Under the pieces are notes generated by a model. The model did not search any database. It was not told the DNA's origin and saw only the letters and a list, made by a program, of their open reading frames with translations. 64,000 nucleotides of DNA, taken from positions 26,697,348-26,761,347 of the forward strand of contig NC_061870.1 of the NCBI RefSeq assembly GCF_907164915.1, written 5' to 3'. Shown piece after piece: positions 48,335 through 59,299 of the stretch. Each line of letters opens with the position of its first letter. Position 1 is the stretch's first letter. A program made the translations under genes and the position numbers. This DNA comes from Impatiens glandulifera. Taxonomy: Eukaryota > Streptophyta > Magnoliopsida > Ericales > Balsaminaceae.

Positions 48335-50310
48335 GAGGAGGTGATCGTTAATTCAAACAAATTTTAAATTTAAAATCAACTAAATGAATTATTAATATTA
48401 TTATTGTAAAGTGTACGATGTGTTTTGCACTTTTGCTGTCGTTTGAGGACTTCTGTAATGGGCCAGAGTTTGGGCCTATGATTTCCCTCATATGAATTTA
48501 TAATTCTCTGGCAATAAAATGGGCTGGCTCCAAGCCCAATTAACTCTAAGAAATTTGATAGTTAACTATTTTTTCTCCCTTCATCTTTTCTCTTCATCCA
48601 TATTAATTAGTTTTTTTTTGGGTAGAGTTTATCTCTTTATTTAACTCTATTAGTTAGTTATTACATTAACGGGTAAAAGTAATTTTTTTGATGGGTTAGA
48701 ACTGAATTTTCAACTTTTATAAAATTATTACATTGAAAGTGACAATTTTACAAAATGAATAATTTTTTGTTACTAAAATGGTAAATCATTAGTCTATCTA
48801 TTTTTCAGAGATTGAAGATCATGATAAAGTGGACAAACAAGAAGATGAGAAGAAACTAAATTGATAAAATTATATTTCTCTATTATCCATTTTGCTTCTT
48901 AATTAACATAATAAGAAAAATATATTGCAAGTTAGTGAAAATAAATGGTAAATTAAACAAGTATGGCATAGACTATAGATCATAACTTTTTAATCCCATT
49001 TAAAATGAAAAAAATTATCATTTGACATAAAAATGTCTGAAAACGATGTTAGGTAAGAATATCCAATTGATATTTATCATATTTTAACAAAATGAAGACG
49101 GATCGAGTCTATAAATTTTAGGGTTGAAAATATGTATTATCTTAGTTTAAATTATAATTAGTTCTATATTATTGTAAAAAAGAGTTAACGAACTTAATAA
49201 ATATTATTATAGCATTTAATCAATTAGATGATATTATTATTATTTTGTTTTGTTAAATATAATATAAAATTATTATATATTTTTAATATAATATAAAATA
49301 TAACAAATTAAATAAAAAAATAAAACAATTTTTTTAACACATGCACTATTATTATTTTGATATAAGCCTATATTGTGTGTGTTTTTGTGTATAAAAGTGG
49401 TCCAAATTGCAATGAAGGAAAGTATAGATTCTTATTGCTTGGAGTCTAAAAATTCCATATGTAAAGAAAGAAAGAGATAGAGACTATTCAACTTTAGAAC
49501 ACTTCTATTTCCCCCCTTTTTATCTCTTTTATTGTCCAACCAATCACTCTTCTTTTTATTTATTCCTCACATTTAATAAAGACAATTAAGGGAATATTAA
49601 AAATTATCTATTTTGATTCTCATTAAAAAAAAAAAAAAAGCTTTCTAATTTAAATAAGGGTATACAAGTATGAGTTGTGCACTTGACTATCTTAAATCTA
49701 GATCAAAAAAAAAAAACTCACCCTCTCTCTGTCCTATCCACCTAACTAACCAAAACATTTAATTAATAATTACCTTATCAAAAAACATAAAACAAAATAA
49801 TCTATAACCCACCCACTCACTAACTCTCACTGTTTTCTTAATATTTTAAAAAACTCCTATTATGTTTCCAAATAACTATATTTACAATTATTTAATTATC
49901 AAGGGTAACAAAATTGAATTCAGTGTAAAGCAATTCACTTTAATTATGGTATCTATTCTTGGGAAAATAATTTGACTGCTTTACTGTACAATTTTCCTAA
50001 TAAGTTGTGCTACATATATTTTTATATTTAATTCTTTCTTTCATTTACAAAATAACCAATTAAATAATCTTAATTTTAAAACATCAAGGTAAGTTTAATT
50101 TAGTTTATTTTTATATATTGGTGTGATAAAATTCAGTTTATTCTATCACAAGAGATAAAGATAAAAAAGTTAGGTTTAAATGTAGAATGTGTAATTATAA
50201 TATTTTACGTTACCTTGTTACATAAATAATTAGCTTATAAATTGAATCAAACATATCATAAATATTTAAATTTCATTTTTTTTTTCTTCTAATAGGGGTG
50301 TAAAATAGAA
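48335..50310. other. AT-rich intergenic DNA
   Basis: No gene recognised. Confidence 0.5.
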
Positions 50311-50317
50311 AATTATA

Positions 50318-50449
50318 AAAAATTGACGGAAATAATTATAAAACAACCTAAACTTGTTCGAAAATTCATGTACCGAACTTCACAAAAATTGACAAAAAAT
50401 AATTATAAAACAACCTAACCGAGTTCGAAAATTCATGTACCGAACTTGA
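50318..50449. repeat. Tandem repeat, 66-bp period
   Basis: Two units start near 50318 and 50384 and share AATAATTATAAAACAACCTAA and TTCGAAAATTCATGTACCG. Its words resemble the dispersed repeat at 27590-28075. Confidence 0.85.
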
Positions 50450-50675
50450 CCACGGTTTAATAGTATATACATGTTTTTAATATATTTTTAAATGTTTTTA
50501 AATATATGTCATTCTAATTTAGTAATATCGATACAAAATTTTTCGATAAAAAAACCGACTAAATAACTACGTTTCTAATAATGCAAAAATTAATTTAATG
50601 CATAAAAAACAAGAAAATAAAAACAAAACATTTTCATAACTAACTCTCCGTACATACATGATTTTCAATGGTTAT

Positions 50676-51098
50676 CTATTCTGGAATTGCAACAAGTACA
50701 GGTCTAAACGGTCTCCTCATAAGTCGTTGCCGGAAAGTCGCCGATAACGGCCTCGGCGGCGTATGCGCAAACGCCGCCGTCACTCCGTTATTACCACCGC
50801 CAGCTGACGGCACCGGACCTCCTCCTCCTGAATTAACAACTGATCTACTATTCTTCTGATCTGGAATCGCATCATCATATGAGGTGGAAACAAACAAGTC
50901 CTTCAATTTATGGCTTACATTCGTCAATTTCTTCGGAGGATCCGGCAATTCCTTAAGTCTCCGGGAACTACTTCCACGACTGAGCAACGTACGCAACGTT
51001 TTACGGCGACGGAGATGAATTACTGGGCTAGATGCTGGGCTTCGAGTCGGACTGTTCATTATAGAACATTGAGTCGCTAGAAGTTTGAATTTCTGCAT
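50676..51098 (-). CDS. Small plant protein of unknown function
   Basis: Single-exon frame of 140 residues. The base composition is clearly richer in GC than its flanks, and third positions look coding. The N-terminal half is basic with Ser-Pro pairs (SPTRSPASSP, then LRRRKTLRTLLSRGSSSRR) and the middle has KKLTNVSHKLKDLFV. A glycine stretch (GGGGPVPSAGGGNN) leads to a conserved-looking C end, FRQRLMRRPFRPVLVAIPE. No signal peptide, membrane helix or enzyme motif is visible. I believe similar short plant proteins end in RPVLV-IPE, but I cannot assign a function. A second Met at residue 14 could also be the start. Confidence 0.72.
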   Translation of the reverse strand: MQKFKLLATQCSIMNSPTRSPASSPVIHLRRRKTLRTLLSRGSSSRRLKELPDPPKKLTNVSHKLKDLFVSTSYDDAIPDQKNSRSVVNSGGGGPVPSAGGGNNGVTAAFAHTPPRPLSATFRQRLMRRPFRPVLVAIPE

Positions 51099-51556
51099 GA
51101 TCAGGTAATAATTTGAGATGTAGATCTGAAATTGCTTGTTTTTTTGATATCAAATGTGAATTACAGAAGAGAGAGAGTAGGCTTAAAATGGAGGGGAAAG
51201 GGAGAGGGAAACCGAATGGAAGAGGAGAGTGCTTTTTTTCTTTCCTTTGGATGAAAGTAGTCATCTTTTTACACGTGTCAGTTGAAGATAACTTCTCATC
51301 TTTAATCTCTTTTTATTGCTTTAAAAAAAAACATTTTCAAATAAACTGTTAAAAATTAATTTAAGGTTGTGACACGTATATGTAATTTTAATGATGTTAA
51401 TATTATTTATAAACTATTTTTAAGTAATAGTGTAATTTATAAGAAACATTATTATGTCTCATCATTGTTTAAACCATTGAGGTTGAGGTGGACTTCAATC
51501 TTTTTATTTTATTTTATTTTATTTTATAGGAAAGTATGAATGTAAGTTGTAGATGA

Positions 51557-52088
51557 GGGAAAATTTGATGAAATGGTGCTACTAAGGGGGCCTAAATACA
51601 TAAATGAACCCCGCCTGATAATGTTTGTAAAACGAGCCATTTTGTCCTGCGAAAAGTCTGTAATACCCTCGCGCGCCTGATTTATCGCTCAATTACGAGA
51701 AATGCAAATCACGCATTTTCATCTAAAACGTGAGAGTTGATTAACGCATTTTAGATGAAACGCGTGAATGACATTTCTTGAACTCACGCATTTTCATTTA
51801 AAACGCGTGAGTTGATTAACGCGATTTAGATAAAAATGCGCGAGTTGCATTACTCGACTTTCCATTTACGGGAAATGCAACTCACGCATTTTCATTTAAA
51901 ACGCGTTAATCAACTCATGCGTTTTAGATAAAAATGCGTGAGTTGCATTTCTCGTAATTGAACGGTAAATAAGGCGCGCGAGGTATTACATACTTTTCGT
52001 AGGACAAAAGAGTCCGTTTTGTAAACATTATCAGGCGGGGTCCATTTATGTATTTAGGCATTAAGTAGGTCATTTCATCAAATTTCCC
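51557..52088. mobile_element. Foldback transposable element made of hairpin modules
   Basis: The two ends, 51557-51694 and 51955-52088, are long inverted repeats starting GGGAAA(A)TTTGATGAAATG and sharing TACATAAATG, CCCCGCCTGATAATGTTT, TTTTGTCCT and TCGCGCGCC. AGATGA flanks both sides (51551-51556, 52089-52094), a probable target-site duplication. The core has three palindromic modules (51695-51780, 51781-51856, 51869-51954), each built of CTCACGCATTTTCATTTAAA followed by its near complement. Nearly the whole 532 bp could fold back on itself. No coding sequence. Confidence 0.88.
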
Positions 52089-52094
52089 AGATGA

Positions 52095-53135
52095 GTATGA
52101 CTTAATTTTTTTTGTTTGGTTATTTTTTAAGTAGGTTAGAGTCGATCTCAGCCATAAATTAGATGGATTTATATATACACCAATTAAGAAAAATATATTT
52201 TTTTTTAAGAAGTTGTTACTAATAAGGATTATTTCTTATAGTCAATGAATTAGTCATTCAAAAATTTATATAATATGACCTAATTGAATAAAGGTGGATC
52301 TATAAAGAGTAGGTTAAAAGATAAGAAATAGAGAAACTAGTACTACTATTATTTGTGGTCCATTAGTTAGATAAAAACAGAATATTTTATTATTATTTTT
52401 TATAAAAATTATCTGTCATAATTCATTTTTAACTTAAGACTATTTTTAGTGGAGATTTATGCTCTTTTCCTTTGATCTATTAGATAATTTTTTTCCGCAA
52501 ATTACCTTATTATAAACTTATTAATTATTCACTCCACTAAGTCATTATATTAGTTTAATTAAAGACCAATTATTAATGATAATGGAATAGACTTTTATAA
52601 TATTTAAAAAAATATATTATTACTTTATAGGCCTAGTAAAAATGCTTTATTATTAATTATCTTTGAATTTATTTAAATGTTGCAACTCACTACTTCACCT
52701 CAGTTAACAAAAGTTGTATAAAAAATTATATATATTAAAAATATTTTAAATTAAATGGGTTAGGCTAACTTTAAAAATTAAAATTGAACACCAAACTTTT
52801 AATAAATATTTGATTTAATTTTTTTATTATCATATAATTTATTAATTACCACCACATATTGCGTCTGACCCATTGTGGAATTCTACGGCCTATTTCACAC
52901 ACAAATGGGTTCTAAAGCTGCTTAGAAACATATTATTAAACTAATATAATTAATATGTTCATATCAAGAAAATAAGAAAAATAGAATATTTTAGTTACAT
53001 AACAACAAAAAGTGTGAAGGAAAGAGCTTAAAACATGAAAAAATCTCATCTTATTTTATGTTTTTAATTCTATTATTAAACACTAGAAATAAATGTGTGT
53101 ATTAGAGTTGCTTATCGATCTCCCCATATGAATAT
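52095..53135. other. AT-rich intergenic DNA
   Basis: No gene recognised; includes the 3' flank of the receptor kinase gene. Confidence 0.5.
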
Positions 53136-53141
53136 TTCCAT

Positions 53142-55452
53142 TCAGAGTGGACTTGAATCGACATCATCCATCACAATGTCCACAACTTCTTGTTTTTGTT
53201 CTTGGTTTGGTTCTTCAATTTTAATGCGTTTCAATTCCATCAACACTTCTTCCATAGTAGGTCTCATATCTTTATCTTGTTGCAAGCACCTAAATGCTAG
53301 TTGCGCCACCAACATCACCATTCTCCTAACCGATTCATCCGTTTCATATCCAAAAGAAGGGTCGACTAACTCGTCCAATGCATGGCTTTGAATCTTGTTC
53401 AAAGCCATGTTAGCCAAATTGATATCTTGACGGTCCCTATTTGTATCAACCGCTTGTTTAGAAGATATAAGCTCGATCAAAACCACCCCAAAGCTATAAA
53501 CGTCGCTCTTTTCAGTCAATTGATAACACTGATAATACTCGGGATCAACATATCCGGGCGTACCTTGTGGCGCGGTTGAGACATGAGTGACATTAGTAGG
53601 GAACAACCGAGACAACCCAAAATCAGCCACCTTGACACGAAAATCATTGTCCAATAGAATATTATTCGTCTTGACATCCCTATGTATGATTTCCGATGAA
53701 TGAAGATAGGCAAGTGCCCCGGCCGTCTCTAGGGCAATGTTCAACCGGACTGACCAAGATAGTAAACCAGAATCAGCCCGTTTCCCATGTAGATGATCCG
53801 CCACGGTTCCATTCGAAATGAATTCATATACAAGGAGAAGCCCCCGACTTCTCTTTGACGTGCAACCATAAAGTGTGACAAGGTTAACATGTCTTAATCT
53901 CGTAAGAATCTCAACTTCATTCATAAATTGTTCAACTCGTTTAAAGTTGTTCTCATATAACCGTTTCACCGCAACAGAACGACCATCTTGGAGAATACCT
54001 AACCATATTAGATAGAATAAAAAACATGAAGTTCACTTCAATAGGTAAAAAAAAGGAATCATCATAATAATTACCAAAGTAGACGGTGCCAAAGCCTCCA
54101 TCACCGAGTTCTCTAGAATCGTCGAAAGATTGAGTAGCTTCTTCGAGTTCCTCGTATGAGAAGATTTGTGTGCCGAAATAAGTGCTTCTTCCAAACTCCG
54201 TCTTGGAGGAGGTAAAAGAGGTTATGCTTTTGGAGAAGTTACTAGAAGTAGGAGTTGTAGTAGTAGATGTGGGGTCATTCCTAAGCGGAAGAAGAATGTC
54301 TTTGTTCTTGTCTTGTTGGACAAACATGGGCGTCGCGGTCGCGCCCGCTGCCTTTCTTTTTCTTCGTTGTCGATAAGCGAAGATGATCCAACCGAGACCA
54401 ATACCAGCAAGAATGGCCCCAGTTATAAATAAGGCTGCAAGAAACAAACATAGACAAGCCACAAATGTTTTTCATAACCCATGTTTGATTAGTTAATAAT
54501 TGAACATGTACCTATTTGGGTGCCGGACATCCCTTTTTTTGAATTTGATGCATCACTTCCTACATTAAAAAAAAACATTCTTGATCAAACTTCAAACCTC
54601 AGTTGAAAACAAATAAATAAGGCCAAGAACAGAGTATTAAAAACAATTCCAAACTTTGGGTTAACCCAAAGTTTGCTCACCCATATTCCCACAAGTCTCG
54701 GCATAATCCCGGTCAATGCAATGACAGACAAAAGAACTCGAGTTTGACCCGCATCGCCCGTTTGACCCGACACACCTTTCACAGGCGGTATTGTTAGCTG
54801 ACCAAACCAACCCAAACCCGTTTTCTAACGCCGCCTTCAGCTCTATCGTCGGTGGACTGCTTTTTAAAGCATCGCCGGATGTTTTATTCACTTGAACATC
54901 AATAGAATAACTGCAAACGCCGACTAAGGCTTCTAAGGCTTCTAAGTTCGGCATAAGCGAAGTTGGTAGGTAAGAATTATTGGTAAAAATGGTGTTGTCG
55001 GATCCTTCACAGTCGAAGCTATTCAGTACTTGGTTGCTGGGGATTGTAGTCCTGCAGCCGTAGAAAAGGGTAAAGTTGGTGATATCGGCGGCATAATTAA
55101 AGAAAGAGGTATCGAGGGTCGCGTTCCCGGGATTCTCTGGACAAACATCGTCAAAGAATTCGTTTCTAATGACGGTGATTGACCAGGATTCATTGTTGAT
55201 CGCTAGTACATGGTAATCGTGTGAATTGATCGTGATTCTGGGTTGAGAATCCGTGGCGGTACAGTTGAGGTTAAACGCAGGAAGGCCGCAGAACTCCGGC
55301 CGGTTTCCACCCCAGAAAGGGTAACCTAAATCGGCGATGTTCCCACATTGAAGCAATTCCCCGCAGGTATCATACTGCTGGTTTTGGGCATTTGATTTTG
55401 AGATCAGAAGGCTTAAGACTATTAGGATTGCCGAAAAACAAGTATGATTCAT
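53142..55452 (-). CDS. LRK10L-1.2-like receptor kinase with GUB_WAK ectodomain (RD kinase)
   Basis: Four exons, 5' to 3': 55452-54681, 54559-54512, 54434-54075, 53998-53142; 678 residues. Residues 1-23 are a signal peptide. The ectodomain has a GUB_WAK_bind part ([15 protein letters not shown]-rich pairs) and a WAK-associated C-terminal part ([37 protein letters not shown]). A membrane helix at about 274-300 precedes the kinase. Kinase landmarks: [11 protein letters not shown], Lys in [22 protein letters not shown] and [10 protein letters not shown], so it is a complete RD kinase. It should sit at the plasma membrane facing the wall; wheat LRK10 relatives act in rust resistance and Arabidopsis At1g18390 in ABA and stress responses. 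The first in-frame ATG is at 55452. Two further ectodomain exons lie upstream and could splice into the same kinase. Confidence 0.93.
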
Positions 55453-55683
55453 TTTCAATTTCTAATTCAGGCTTTACCCAGAGAGAGAGGTGAGTAAAAT
55501 GGAAAGTAGACGATGCTCTGTATTTCTGTAATTAATCGTTGCCTGTTTTGGTCATTGAGTTGAATTTTATGCCGTAAATAGAAGAACCTTCTATTGGAAC
55601 GTAGTGGGCACCGGTCTAATCTTCTTATATTTTAATCAAATCAAATAAATTCAAATGTTCAAACAAAAGAGGGATTACTTTAC

Positions 55684-56440
55684 CGGGTCTAGTAGGGCAT
55701 GATGTTGACGATGGATGATCATAGCAGAAGCAAGAAAAGAGAGATTGAGTCCAATTAAACCCACAAACCCCACCCGATTGTAGACAAATTGTACACTTAT
55801 CTACATCTTCATCCCAAAAAACCTCCACCCCTTCTTCTATCGCCTTCCCAACCGTCGTCTTATTCTCGTTCACTGCCAGCGCCGCTTTCCCCTGCACCGG
55901 CACGATAACCGAGCTGTTACATTTCCCCAATCCGGGTCCAATCTCCCTTGTCGTTGTCGAATAGAACATGTTAACCGTCGTGTCATTAATTAAACAGACA
56001 TTCCCTGTCGTCAGACCCTGGATAGGCCAGTTATTGAAAATGCAGCCGTAGAAGAGAGTCAAGTTCCAGAACCCGGCAATGTAGTGAAACGGATAGGGAT
56101 CAAACGTGGTGTTAATGAAATCTAATGGGCATGTGGTTTCCCAGTAGTCGTTTCTAGTAACGGTAATGATCCTTTGTAAGGGATTTGAATCCACGACTCT
56201 GTATTTGTATTGGTTTGAACCAATTTTAATGAAAGGTACTTCATTTTGACAATCGAGCTTGAATCCTGGTTGGCCGCAGTAGTTGGCGCGGTTTAGTCCG
56301 TAGAAAGGGTACATTAGGTTGGTGATGTTCCCACAGCTCAACGATGAAGAGCAGTTCAAGTATCTTTGGTCGTTTGAAAAAACAGGACATGGAAGATTCA
56401 ACAAAAGAATGGATATGGCAACAACTGATACGAAAGACAT
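55684..56440 (-). CDS. Second GUB_WAK ectodomain exon, no kinase of its own
   Basis: An ATG at 56440 opens 252 codons plus one base, ending at a donor (CCCG|GTAAAG) in phase 1; the frame then runs on only 18 codons to a stop. Residues 1-22 form a signal peptide. CGNITNLMYPFYG, YCGQPGFKLDC and several N-glycosylation sites place it in GUB_WAK_bind, and CTICLQSGGVCGFN with CFCYD in the WAK-associated part. No membrane helix or kinase follows before the next ectodomain exon. It could be an alternative first exon of the kinase ending at 53142, a secreted receptor-like protein by intron retention, or a remnant of a gene that lost its kinase. The frame has no lesion. Confidence 0.75.
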
Positions 56441-56655
56441 AATTTTTCATGAAGAAATGGGATGAGAGTGAATGGAATTGGTTCAAGATTTGATAATTCC
56501 AAATGGGTCAATGTAAATTGGAAAAAATACCTTTGTATTGTCCTGGTATGGAGAAAAGACAGCTCAAAGGATCCTTAATTTTATCTCAATCTATTGATTA
56601 TCTCACTTTTTAACCTTTTCAATCAAACATGGTAAGAACAGAAAGAAAAACTTAC

Positions 56656-57478
56656 CCAATTGGGGAGGCGGCGGTGCGGGTGCGGGTGGGGTCCCCTCCG
56701 GCGGTGATGTGTCTCTACCGGCCACAACACAAGAGCTGTCAGAATAAAAAGGCGGGTCGGGGCAATAACATATGGTTTTATTATTCTCTACAGGATCTTG
56801 CCCACACCGTCCGTTAGACTTGGTGCAATTACCGCAAATGGCCGTATCAACAGTCCACTTGATCTGAAACCCATTACGGAGAACCTGACCCGCATCCAAA
56901 GTTGAATTGTCGTCCATAAATCCAACACCCGAAACGGGAACTATCACACTATTCTCACAACTACCCTGGTCAATTGTTCCAGGCATAACGTAGACATCGT
57001 AAGTACTGATCTGGCAACCCGAAACCGGTTTGATACCCGGGAATGGGGGCAAATCGAGGCAGTTGTAAAGAAAGGTTAGATTCATATTGTTAATCCCTGG
57101 AAGAAACTGGAATAGAGAAGTATCCAGGGTCGTGTTGATCATTTCCAGTGGACAGCTCGAGTTCATGATGTCGGTTCTGGCAATCTTCATAATTTGGGTA
57201 TCCGGGTTGATATTTAGAACCCGGAAAGACAGATTGTTGATCTTAATGGTGGTAAAGTTGTTGTCTTGACAAGTGAGAAGCAAACCGGGATAGCCGCAGG
57301 ATTCCGGTTGGGTGGAGCTCCGGAAGGGATATCCTATGTCAGTGATGTTACCGCAGGTGAAAGTAGTGGTACAGATATCCGGGTCCGGGTAGCCATTGAT
57401 GATACAGATTGAAAACAGGGGCATAAGAAGTATTACAGAGAGAAGGTGGAGACGTTTATTGACCGGTTGAGAATTCAT
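56656..57478 (-). CDS. Third GUB_WAK ectodomain exon with proline stalk, no kinase of its own
   Basis: An ATG at 57478 opens 274 codons plus one base, ending at a strong donor (TTGG|GTAAGT) in phase 1. Retention would add 16 codons, LFLPCLIEK-like, to a stop. The first 30 residues are a signal peptide. CGNITDIGYPFRS, CGYPGLLLTC and CGNCTKSNGRCG are GUB_WAK and WAK-associated motifs. Unlike its two neighbours it ends in a proline-rich stalk (PAPAPPPPQL). No membrane or kinase exon lies before the next ectodomain exon at 56440. The same three interpretations apply as for 55684-56440. Confidence 0.75.
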
Positions 57479-57764
57479 CGGACCGGTGGCGATGGAAGGT
57501 TTAGCAGACCGGAGAAGAAGAAGAGTGATAGATAATTACAGAATAGAGTAGTTTAGTGGGTAGTTGGAGCAAATGCAAAAGAAAACAAATGAAGGAAATG
57601 AGCTGACATCTTTTTCTTAGCAATTTCTTGATGATGATAGCCTTCCTAATAAACTTTATAATTTTTTTTTTAAATATTTTGAATTTGTTTAAAAAAAAAG
57701 TTTATGTATACTAAAAATGAAAAAAATCGTTTAAGCATGACATGAAAAAAAAAAAGAAAACGGT

Positions 57765-58330
57765 AATTAATAAGTTATCAAGCTCGTAAATCATCGAGAA
57801 TAACGATTAATTGCACGATAGACTCTACTGGTTTTCCTGAACGATTCTCAAAGTGCGTCATAATAATAGTATTATGAATTATACAAATAGTACGACTACG
57901 ATCATTGAAAGTTCAATGATTTTTCTCCAACTAGATAGCACACCAAAAAATAATTGGGATGGTAACCCAAATATGTAAATATGTCATGTCAACCGCAATA
58001 ATCCAAACTTCTCAGCAACTATGAAAAGACTCGGGCATCACCCAATGAATCACAGTAATATTTCACAAAAGACTCCAAATATTAGTCACCCCTCGACAAT
58101 GTAAAAATAAATGAGTTGCCGATTCGACATCTTCGTGACACATACAACTAGTCATAATATAACATTTTTCATGCATATATCATTCGTTAGAATTTCAACA
58201 TGAATAACGCTTCATTCAAAGAATGAGATCTTAGATAAAATCTTTGACTTTCAAAAAATTTTCCAATAAAAAAATATATGAAATCATCTTAATAAACAAT
58301 TTGTATGAATACCTCACATGAAACTATTCA
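57765..58330 (-). mobile_element. LINE relic with zf-RVT remnant (copy 3)
   Basis: The minus strand reads CHEDVES, ATHLFLHCRGVTNIWSLL, HWVMPES and then WVTIP, the signature of the zinc-binding region at the end of plant non-LTR reverse transcriptases. The frame is broken by stops. It aligns to 46680-47170 on the opposite strand. Confidence 0.68.
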
Positions 58331-58334
58331 TATC

Positions 58335-59050
58335 TTATTAACGCACGACGTCTTATTCATACGGGTGACACTTGTTTATATCATACCAAAAATTAAACTC
58401 TATTATAGAATTAAGTCTCCATAATGTTTAATTTTCTTCTATATCTAGTTCAGCTAATGAAATTACTAGACCGATGATCAAATGTCATTAACTATGTTAT
58501 TTTAAGTTCATTGGGTTTGAAATCATGTTAACTTTGGATAAATTTTAGTTTTAAAAAAATAAATAAAAAGTCTTAATCATCTGTAGTAAGTAGTATGTTG
58601 AAATTACCTAATTATTGACCAAGTTTCTCAATTTTAATTATTTTATCTAAGAACACAATTAAATGAGAATTGTGCTAGTCTAAAAAATAATCATCCATGG
58701 CCCAAAATATAAATAAAGATGCTATTTCTGTTGATGACTAAGTCAAATATTTATATTTAAGGAAGAATACATGATTTGGAGTGTATATAATCTTAGTCAA
58801 CTAATAAATTGTTGTTTAATTAACTAATTTAAGAGTTTGTTTAATCTTAATGAGAATAATGTTTAGAGTAATGATAAATATTGAGAACTATTTTTTTTTT
58901 ATGAAATTATATGTTATTCTATAATTAGTTTGAAAATCTAATAGGATAGAAAAAATTAAATTTTTTATTCCACACATTCCTATAATACTCTAATGTTTAA
59001 GTATTGTGTAGGTTAAATTTAACTTAATTTTGAGTAATAACATATAATTA
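58335..59050. other. AT-rich intergenic DNA
   Basis: Nothing recognised. Confidence 0.5.
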
Positions 59051-59054
59051 AAAT

Positions 59055-59292
59055 ATAAAGTGTTATTAACTTAGTTGGTTAAGAAGTTATACTTATTATG
59101 TTAGGTTGCTAGTTTGAAACATACTTATAGCATTTTTAATTTTGTTTTTAACCGTTTTAAGTTTATGAGCTGGTCAACACAGAATCATATTCAAGTATCC
59201 ATTTACTCTCACATATATATCCAAATTAACTACAACTCTCGACCCGGTAATCTGGACACTTTCAAAATTAAGCATCATTATATATATATATA
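59055..59292 (+). mobile_element. SINE-like repeat family, copy D
   Basis: Box A-like TTAGTTGGTTAAGAAG, box B-like GCTAGTTTGAAAC, then TTTATGAGCTGGTCAA, TTACTCTCACATATA, GACCCGGTAATCTGGACAC and ATTAAGCATCATTATATA with a TA tail and GATAGATA end. Confidence 0.7.
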
Positions 59293-59299
59293 GATAGAT

